A stretch of 64,000 nucleotides of DNA from NCBI RefSeq assembly GCF_003346775.1, contig NZ_CP031219.1, positions 1,550,001 through 1,614,000 on the forward strand, written 5' to 3'. The translations under genes and the position numbers were made by a program. The stretch comes from Malaciobacter mytili LMG 24559. GTDB taxonomy: Bacteria; Campylobacterota; Campylobacteria; Campylobacterales; Arcobacteraceae. Within the stretch, counting starts at the first letter, position 1, and every line of letters begins with the position of its first letter. Shown piece after piece: positions 43,965 to 54,400 of this stretch. A model generated the notes under the pieces. That model did no database searches. It was given only the letters and a program-made list of their open reading frames with translations, and was not told the origin of the DNA.

Positions 43965-45154
43965 AGGCTTTGCACCTTAGAAACTACTTCTTTAAAATTC
44001 AAAAATAGTTCTTTTTCAAACTCTTTATCTTCTAAGTTTTCAAGTTCTAATCTTTTTTCAAATACTTGTTCAACTGACAATTCATCTAAACTTATAACTT
44101 TTAATTCATTAGCTTTTAATTGCTTTTCACTTTTATCTATTTTTACTGCAAGTAATATAAGTTCAAGTTTTGAAGCAAGTTGTCTAATTTCATTATTTGC
44201 ATACATTGCATTATCATCAGATATATGAACTTCTATCCAAGAGTTTTTATCTTCTATTTTAGTAAGTTCATTTTTTATATGCTCGTAATTTCCTTTGATA
44301 ATAACAAGTTTCCTAGAAAGTGGAACTTCTATTTCTTCTATACTTATTTCATTTTGAGTAAAAGATACAAGATTTACTTTTTGAGTATTTTTAGATTCAG
44401 AAAAACTAAGAGGTATAGGAGAACCTGAATATCTAACATGTTCATTATTTCCAACAACTTGATTTATATGAAGATGCCCTAAAGCAACATAATCAAACAT
44501 TGAAGCTAAATAATCCCCACCAATATCAATAGTCCCACCTATATAAATATCTCTTTCACTTTGACTACTTCTACTTCCAACTGTTGTTAAGTGTCCCATA
44601 GCAATTATTGGTATATTTTTATCTTTTTTTAGTTCAAGTGCTTTTGAGTAGCAATTTTCATAATAAGCTTTAATACCACTATTTGCTAATTTTTCTTTTT
44701 CACTAATTGTTATTCCACTTAAAGATTCTCTAATAACACTATCTCTTAAAAATGGAACAGCACAAACAATAGATATTAAATCATCATTTTTATTTATAGG
44801 AATAATTACATTTTCATCTTCATCACCAGTTGTAATTACATGAACATTTAAAACTTCCAAAAGTTGTTTGGGTGCTTTTAAAGTTGATATTGAGTCATGA
44901 TTTCCAGCAGTTATAATAGTAGTAATTAATGTTTTTATACTTGATAGTTCTTTTAAAAAATTATAATAAAGCTCTAAAGCATAATTTGGAGGCGTTCCAG
45001 TATCAAAAATATCTCCTGATATAACTAAAACTTCAACGTGTTTTTCTTTTATAATTTCTAAAAGCCAAGAAAGAAAATCTTCATGTTCTTCAGCTCTACT
45101 TTTCCCCATAAAATTTTGACCAAGATGCCAATCTGATGTATGTAATAAACGCAT
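43961..45154 (-). CDS. sbcD: SbcD, Mre11-like nuclease subunit
   Basis: 397 residues. The metallophosphoesterase motifs occur in order: HTSDWHLGQ (5-13), ISGDIFDTG, TAGNHDSIS, AMGHLTTVG and ALGHLHINQ. A C-terminal helical region would contact SbcC. It is the first gene of the sbcD-sbcC-PHP ATPase-small gene run, with AGG nine bases upstream of the ATG. Confidence 0.95.
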   Translation of the reverse strand: MRLLHTSDWHLGQNFMGKSRAEEHEDFLSWLLEIIKEKHVEVLVISGDIFDTGTPPNYALELYYNFLKELSSIKTLITTIITAGNHDSISTLKAPKQLLEVLNVHVITTGDEDENVIIPINKNDDLISIVCAVPFLRDSVIRESLSGITISEKEKLANSGIKAYYENCYSKALELKKDKNIPIIAMGHLTTVGSRSSQSERDIYIGGTIDIGGDYLASMFDYVALGHLHINQVVGNNEHVRYSGSPIPLSFSESKNTQKVNLVSFTQNEISIEEIEVPLSRKLVIIKGNYEHIKNELTKIEDKNSWIEVHISDDNAMYANNEIRQLASKLELILLAVKIDKSEKQLKANELKVISLDELSVEQVFEKRLELENLEDKEFEKELFLNFKEVVSKVQSL

Positions 45155-45220
45155 AAATAACCTATAAAAATTTATACAATCATTATAACAAAAAACAACT
45201 TTTTTGTGACTCTTTTTTAT

Positions 45221-45297
45221 TTATTTCAATATATTAATATGACTTTCTCCAGTATTTTTACTCAACTTTGCATATCTTATAGTTTTATTTATGACCT
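45221..45297 (-). pseudogene. Remnant of a tyrosine recombinase C terminus
   Basis: The minus strand reads IRYAKLSKNTGESHINILK and stop, aligning with the end of the island integrase (MRYAKLSKSSGEKHVDSL). It includes the catalytic Tyr. Upstream of it the frame breaks near an LGH-like motif. Everything before is lost. It is the only recognisable thing in the 283-bp gap 45155-45437, and it marks the probable right edge of an older island. Confidence 0.75.
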
Positions 45298-45437
45298 AAT
45301 TAACTTGAGAATATATATATTGATGTATTAAAAATATCAAATATACAAACCCTAAAAGAAAAGTAAGCTCTACTTTTAAAATTATTACCTTTTGGATTTA
45401 ATTATATTTCAAAAGTTTTATTTTCCATTTTTATCCT

Positions 45438-48400
45438 TTAAAAAATTTCATTTTCATAAATAGTCTCATCCTTATTATTAAAATCCTCTACTATTTCATT
45501 TTGTATATTTATATTTGATTGACTTGCTAATTCTTCTGTTAGTTTTATTGCTTGTTTTAATATAAGTATATCTTCTTCACTCATCTTATCTTTTGTCATT
45601 GTTGTATCTATATATGTTGCTGCTATTTCGTTTATTTCATTATTTTTTGTTTCATAAGTTGCATAGGCTTCGATTAGTTCTTCTTTCTCTTTTGTTTGAT
45701 CAATAGTTAAATTTATTTTTAAGATATTACTCTCTTCTATTTTTACAAACTCATTATTAGATACTAATCCATCTTCATTTTTATCTTGCCACAAGGCAAA
45801 GTTCTCCCATTCATTATCATTTTTATCAAATACTCCATCTTTATTTGTATCAAACCCTTTACTTAAGGCTTCTATATCATTTGTAGTATCTTCAAAAAGA
45901 ACTCTCCAATCTGTTTCTAATTTACTATCTATAGTTCCACTTTTATTATAATCCCAAACAAGTACAGCATCATCTTTTCCAACACCATCTAATACTTCAT
46001 TATGTTTTTCATAATATTTTTGAACAAATTCTATTCCATCTCCATCCAAATCTAAAACTATTGGGTCTCTTTTTATATATTTATAGTTTATTCCTGTATG
46101 TACAAAAAGATTTTTTACATTTTCTCCTGTTAAAAAATCTCCTTCATCACTGATTTTTGCAACAAAGCTTTTCATCTCAAAAACTCTATCTCCTTTTTTC
46201 TTCCAATAACTTCCACTATAATCAAAATAAAACTCTCCATCTTCTTCTACTGTTCTTCCATTAATATTTGTAGCACCTGAAACATTTAAAGCATAATATT
46301 TCTCTCCTCTATAAAAAGATGTTACAAAAGCTAAATTTGAAACAACACTTACACTTAAAGCATCAAGATTTGAATCCACATCATCAACAACAATTTTTCC
46401 TTTTCCAGTATTTAAACTATTTCTATTAAAATAAGAAGAGATTAAAATAGGTGCATCATTTACAGGGGTTACATTAACTTCAACAAAGGCTGTGCTTTGA
46501 TTACCATCTTTATCTTCAACTATATATTCAAAGCCTGCTTTTCCTTTATAAAGTGCAGAGTTTCTATCAAAGGTATTATCAATAGAGCTATTATAATGTT
46601 CATCAGGATTAAAATTTATTGTGCCATTTTTATTTAAAGTAGCTGTTCCATTTAAAGAGTTTTTAATACCTACTATTTTTAAAGTATCATTTGCTTTTAT
46701 AGAAAAATCATTTGAAAGTAAATTTTGTATTGTTATGGTTAAAGCAGTATCTTCTGTAGCAAAAACTTTATCATCAAATACAAAAGCAGAGTTCTTTTTT
46801 ACATCATCAATATATACATTAAAATCATCAAATTGTAAAGTTGAGATATTTTTAAGTTCATTTATTCCTGTTTGAGTAATAACTGATGCAGAACTATTAA
46901 AGTTTGTAATTATATTTTTTACTTCTTTTCCATTAAAGTATTCAATTAATTTTCCATTATAAACAACAGTATCATTTCCAGCTTGTCCATCAATAGTATC
47001 ATTACCTTCTGTTGCATAAAAGATATTAGTTTCATTATTTCCAACTATATTATCATCATAAGAAGAACCTACTACATTTTCAAAATTAGAGATAGTATCA
47101 TTTGTAGCATATGCTTTTGATACAGTATTTGTACTTAGGTTTATATTTATTCCTTGATTACTATTTGAGTAATCAATAGTATCTATTCCTTCACCTCCAT
47201 CTAAAATATCTTTTCCACTTGAAGCAAAGATAGTATCATTTCCACTACCACCTATAATAGTAATATCACTATTTGCACTATTTTTAATGATACTATTTCC
47301 ACTTCCTAAGATTATCTCTTCTGCATTTGTTGAAGTTACATCAAAAACTATATCTTGTGTATCATCTATATAAATCTTATCATATCCACTACCCATATCT
47401 ATAAAATCTCCACTTTGAGATTTTAAATCAGAAGCATCTATATAAGCTATATCATCTCCACCTTTAGCAAAATAAGTATCAGTTCCTTTATTACCTCTTA
47501 TAATATCATTACCATCACTACCTATAATATTATCATTGCCTTGTGAGCCTATAAACTTTTCAATATTTGTTAAGCCCATATCAAAATTAATACCTCTTAC
47601 ATCATCAACTATAACAGTATCATATCCTTCACCACCATTAACTACTTCAACCAATAAGTTTTCACTTTGAAAATCTTCATAATCTACAACTATAGTATCA
47701 TTTCCACTACCTGCATCTATTCTATCTGCACCTTTTCCACCTTCAATATAATCATTTCCACTTCCTGCAAAAATTGTATCATTTCCCTGTTTTGCAAGGA
47801 TAATATCATTATTATCTTCACTATAAATTGTATCATCACCCTTTGAAGAATCTATATAATCATTTCCTGTAGTTTCAATATTTTCTAAAGTTATATTTAA
47901 AGAGCTACTTTTTAAAATAGTTTCTATATTCTCTTCTTTTACTATATTTGCAACTACATTTAAAGTTAAGTTTTCATTATTTACAGAGGGGTAAGTAAGA
48001 AGAATTTTTCCATCAAAATCTTGGGTATTTATATATAAACTTCCATTTTTAAAAATCCCTTTATTTGAAGTAGTATTTGAAGGTAAATTATCAATTTTTA
48101 AAACTATTAATTCATCATTATTTAAAATACTTTTATCAATATTTAATTCTATTAAAGCTTTTGTATCTGTGCTTATAGTATCTGAATAAATAGTATCATT
48201 TCCACCTTTTGAATAAATCTTATCATTTCCTCCACCACTATTTATATTATCACTAGCATCTGTATAATTTAAAGTTTGAGAAGCTAAAGTATTAGAAGTG
48301 ATTTCTACTTTATTTATATGAAAGTATGGAAGGTCATTATCTAAAGCACTAAGAGTTATATTTTTTTCTACTACTTCTTTATTTGTATTTGTACTACTAA

Positions 48401-51400
48401 TAGCTTTTATATTTAAAGATAGTTCATCACTACTTAAATTTTCTATTTTCAAATCTTCTAAATCTTGTTTTGTTAAAGTATAGCTTCCATCTTTATTTAA
48501 ACTTCCTTTATTTAAAGAAGAACCGTTAGGAAGATTTGTTATTAATAAACTTAAAGTTTCACTATTATCATTATCTAGTAAAGAAGCATCTATACTAAGA
48601 AAAGCTTGATTATCTTTTATAAAACTATTTTGTACATTTAATATAGGTTTATCAATAATTTCATTTATTGTTATACTAAGGTTTTTAGACACTTCTGCTC
48701 TACTTGTCCCTCCATCTTCACTTATTGATTTTATTTGTAAATTTAATTTTCCAGAAAAGTTTTCAGGAGCAATAAAAGCTAATTTTTTTATATCTTTTTC
48801 ATCTATTATCCAAGTATTTTCTTTTTTCTCTCCTGCATTTAACTCTATATTATTGGGGATCCCTCTTATTTCTAATTTTAGATTTTCACTTCCATCTAAA
48901 TCTTGCAGTTTTGAAGATAGATTTAAAAATATTAAGTCATCTTCATTTGCAGTTATATCATTTAATTCTAAAATACTCTTATCTGCAACAGGTGTAATTT
49001 CTACAGGAAGATTTACTTCTATCTCACTTTTTCTTAGTGTATTATCTGGTTCAACTATTACTGAAGTAATTCCAATATTAAAATTACCTGAATAATTTAA
49101 AGGTGAATATAATTGTAAATTATCTAATTGACTTGTAGATATTTTCCAAGTTGTATCATTTAGCTTTTCACCGCTATTTAAGCTAAATTCTGAAGGTATT
49201 TTTAACTCTAAATAAAAATTTTGAGAAGCTCTTAGATTTCTTGTATTTACATCTATATCAAGTAAAGCTACTTCATCTTCATTTACTTTTACTGGATTTA
49301 CAGTTATATTTACACTTGTAGGAATTGATTCTATATCAACTTTTATATAACCAATACTTTCTTCTTTATGTGCATTTTTCTTTTCTGTTGTTATAGCTTT
49401 TACTTTTAATTCAAAATCTTCTAAGCTATTAAATTCAGGTCTTATTTTCAAACCTTCTAATTCTTCTACTGTTAAATGCCAATTACCTTCACTATCTTTT
49501 AATCCTTTATTTAAAACTGCATTTAAAGGAACTTGTTCTATTACTATTTCTAAAGTTTCACTTCCATCTGTATCTGTTAATGAACTTTTTATATCAAGTG
49601 GTATAAAACTATTTTGATACCCTTTTGTATCTGATACTTCCAAATTTGCAAAATCTGCTTCTGATTGAATTCTTACTTCTACATCTTTTGAGGTAAATGT
49701 TTGATGAGTATTTTCTGCTTCTGTTGTAACTGCTGTTACTTTTAAAGTAAAGTTTTCATCACTATTTTCGACTAAATTTATACTTAACTCTTCTAATTGC
49801 GTAGGTAAAAGTTTCCAAGAACCATCACTTTGTTCTTCTCCTGCTGTTAAGCTTGTCCCTTGGGGCAATCCTTCTATTAGGTAATATAAGCTTTCACTTC
49901 CATCTTTATCTATAAACTCTGAAGCAATATCTATATAAGCAAACCCTGGATCTTCTGTTACACTTACTACACAATCCATCCCACTAGTAGTTTTTTGAAA
50001 AAGATTTAATTCTACATTATCTGCAACTGCATTAACTTTTACTTCTAATTCTTTTGAGATTTGAGCAATACTATTATTTTCATTTTCTTTTGTAAGTGCT
50101 GTTACTTTTATAGTAAAGTCTGTTGCATCATGTGTTTTTGGTGTAATTGTAAGAAAATTTAAATCTTTCGCTTCTAGATGCCATATTCCATTTTCATCTT
50201 TTTCTCCTTTATTTAAAGTAGCATCACTTGGAATATTTTCTATTTTTATACTTAAAACTTCACTTCCATCTATATCAACTAAAGCTGATTTTATATCTAA
50301 ATTTATAGCAGTATCTTCATCTCCTTGTGTATTTGTTACTTCTAAAATAGCAGTATCTGCTACAGCATTTACTATTACTTTTAACTCTTCACTTATAGTT
50401 GCTATACTATTATTTTCACTCTCAATTGCATAAGCAGTTACTTTTATAGTAAAGTCTTCATCACTATGAAGTTGTGTAGTTAATTCTAAACCTTTTAATT
50501 CATCTTTTGTTAGATACCATATTCCATCACTATCTTTTTTCCCTTTATTTAAAGTAGCATCTTTAGGAATATTTTCCAAAGAAATAAGAAGTCTTTCTTT
50601 TCCATCTACTCCATCTAATGTATCTACTAAAGAACTATTTATATTTATAGGCAAAATAGTATCTTCTAAAATCTCTTTTTCACTATCTTCTAAAGACAAG
50701 TTTGGTGTATCTGCAACTGCAATAATTGTGATTTTTTCACTTATTTGTGTAGTTATTATTCTTCCATTTGTATCTCTAACTATTGCTTTTATACTTATTG
50801 TAAAATCATCAGAATTATCTTTTTGAGGAATCAAAGATAAATTAACTAAATCATTTTGAGTTAAATACCAATTACCATCTACTCTTTTTTCTCCTGAACT
50901 TAGGTTAAACCCTTCAGGTAAGCCTTCAAATATAACTTCTAAAGAACTATCAGCATTTGGGTTTGATATATCAAAATCAAAAAATATTTCATCTTCATTT
51001 ATTATTGTTTTATTTAGTTTTACTAAAGCTGAAGTTAAAGGTTCTAAGTCTTTTATTGTTTGTACTTCTATTTTTCTTTGTACTTCTTCTTGTATATCTT
51101 TCTTTTGAAAAATAACTTCATCTTGAAAAGAAATATTATTTAAAAAACTTTGAGTAGAGCTATTATTTGTTTCTCTTAAGATAGTTGTTTTATCATCTAA
51201 AGAGTTTTCATTAGTATTTAATATCGTAGTATTATCATCACTTATTTCCTCTTTTTGTTTTAAAGTCTTTTTTTTATACTCTTTTATTAATAAAATATCT
51301 TTATATAAAGGGCTTTGTGTTTCTACAATAGGGATAACCAAACTATTATTTTCACTATTTATACTCTCCAAACCTTTTAATGAAGCTGGGTCATCACTTA

Positions 51401-54400
51401 AATAGCTTATTTCATCACTTGAAGACTCTTTTGTTTGGGCCACTGCCACTGTTCCTATCATAACAGCTGTTGCTATTGATGAGGCTTGAGAAGTTGGATT
51501 ATTTTCATTTAAAACATTCTCTTCTTCAACTATCTCTTCTTCTTTTTTAAATTCAGCTTTTTTTATTAGTTGTTTATTTAAATAATCCACTTCAAAAACT
51601 ACATTTTTAAAAGCTATCTCTTCTATATCAACTAAAGTATCTAAAATCTTTTTATCATTTGATTTTACTAAAATAGTATTATTATTTAAAAACATAACTT
51701 GATAGTTTTCAAAATTATCTTTATATTCAACAGTATCTTTACCACTTCCTGCATATATTATATTTTTACCAGCAGTAGTATTTATATAATCATTACCATC
51801 ACCTAAGATTACTACATCATCACCCTCACCTGCATAAACTTTATTATTTCCCTTTATTGAAACAATATAATCATCTCCTTTTCCTGCATAAACAATATCA
51901 TTACCAGCACCCAAAGAGATATTATCAGCTCCATCATTAGCAAAAACTATATTATTTTCATCATTTGTTACTATTACATCATTATTTTGTGAGCCTTTTA
52001 CTCCCTCTATATTTATATATTTATCATTTTCATTTGAGTAGTTATTTTTTAAATTTACAACAGAAGAGTTTTCACTATTAGTATAATCTACTAAATCAAC
52101 TCCTTCTCCTCCATCTAAGGTATCACTTCCACCTTTTCCTTCTAAAATATCATTACCACTATTTCCTATTAAAGTATTATCTTTATCATCTCCTACTAAA
52201 ATATCATCAAAATTTGAACCCTTAAGATTTTCTACATTTTTTAAAGTATCACCATCATCATTATTATTAGAATTTAAACTTGCATATACACCACTTTTTG
52301 AGTTTTCATAAGAAACACTATCAATACCTAATCCTGTATCAATATTTTTTTTACCATCTTGTACAAGAATATAGTCATCTCCACTACCTGTAACAATTGT
52401 ATCATTACCTTTTGATGAAACAATTAGATTATCTCCATAATATGCGGTAATCTTATCATCTAAAGAAGTATCCAAATAGATATTTTTATCTTCAAATTCA
52501 TTTACATATTTAGCTAAAGCTTCATCTTCTAAAAGTAGAGTTTTAAAAGCTTCATTTACATCTATTTTTCCACCATTTTCTTCTACTTTTATCAATTCAA
52601 GTAAGGCTTGAAGGTTCACTTTTGTTCCATTTGGCAGGTCTATATGTGTATTTGTTTTATCCCATTTTTCCCAGTTTGAAATTACAAACTCTTTTGAGTT
52701 TTCTTGTGCTTTTTGTGCTTCTAAATCCTTATCAAAAGTAGTAATTATTAATTTACCTTCTTTTAATTCAAACTGCAAATCATTTAAACTTTTTCCAGCA
52801 AAAGAAAAAGCATCTTCACTTATAGTAAAGTTTTCATAAGGATTAGGAATATTTGCAAGTTCTAATAACTCTTCAAATCTTTTTGCAAAAATTTCTACTT
52901 TTTCTAAAAAGCTATATTTTAAAGCTTTAGGATTTTTTAGAAACTCTTCATAAGATTGGGCTTTTACATTTACATCTAAACTATTTGTATAGTTTAAATA
53001 TCCTAAATTTAAGTCATATCCTAACTCTTTTAAAATCTCTAATGCCTCTTCTTTTGATGGTTCATTAATATTTATTTCATCTTCTTTATTTAAAGCAAGT
53101 ACACTTTCACTTTCTTCTTTTAGATAAATATTTATCATTTTTTTAGCTATTTGATTTAGATAGTCATTTACATCCACATCTAATAATTCATCATTTTCTT
53201 TATGTATCTCATAATTATATTTTGCTATTTCACTATTTAGTTTATTAAAATCTTCACTATAATGTTGCTCTTCTAATCTCAACTCTTCAGCAATAGAAAA
53301 TACCTCTTGCCAATGTATTGCTTCTATTTCTTTATAGTGCTTATTATTAAATTCTAAAATTGCAGTTGCTTTTTCTTCTTTTATTTGTTCAATTTGCTCT
53401 TTTTGTAAAGCAATCTCTTCTTCATAGATATTTTTTTGAGTTTGAAGGTTTAGCATTTTTTGTTGTTTTTTTAAAGATAAATTACCCTCTTTTTGTCTTT
53501 CTTGATACTCTTCTAGTTGTTTATTTACTTTTTCTAAAGCTATTTGATTTTCTTGTAGTTTTTTATTTACTTCTTCTATCTTTTCATCAAAACTTTTTTC
53601 TAATTGCTCTTTTTGTGTATAGTAGTTTTGTATATCTTCATTTGTTACTTCTTTTAGTATCTCATCCACATATGTTTTATAGTTTTTAAAACTATATTTT
53701 TTTAAAAATTCATCAAGAACTCTATTTTTTTCAGTTTCATCTTCTAGTTTTGATATTTGATGGTACTCTTCATTTATCTCTTGAAGTATTTTTTTATCTG
53801 TGATTATTTTTCCATTACTATCTATGATAATATTTACTTCATTTTTATAATCACTATATTCTTGAGCAATTTTTATATTTTTATACAATAAATCCAAATC
53901 TACTCTTCCACTTTCATCATCTGGATTTCCTTCTAAAAACTTCTCATTTGTTCTATGCATTGCTCTTAGGATATAAGGGTTCCCATTTTCTACATTTATA
54001 AATGGTATTTCAACACTTAAAGCATGTGCCATTGTCTCTTTTGCAGTACTAAAACTTCCTTTATAACCATTTATAAATATTTTTTTCTTAAATTGACTGA
54101 TATTTATATCTGGCATTAAACTAGCATCTACTAGTTGTCCTCCTGGTAAATTAAAGATATTTGTTAATTGTTGTGCAAATGAATTACCTATATTTATCAT
54201 AGCTTCTTCATTTCCACCATCATCACTATCACTAAAGACTAGATTATAAGTTTGTGTCTCTTCATCAAACTCCAGTTTTGCTTCTGCTGTTGGAGGTGGT
54301 GGTGTCCCTCCAAATAATCCTCCTAGTAAACTACCTACTATTACTCCTATTATGGCTCCAATTAACGCACCTATTGGACCAGCAGCAGAACCAAAAGTTG

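Noticed and set aside
45402-45428. Eight-codon frame (MENKTFEI) with a good ribosome site just after the adhesin
   Set aside because: It is too short to support as a gene; it may be the leftover start of a gene lost when the older island decayed.
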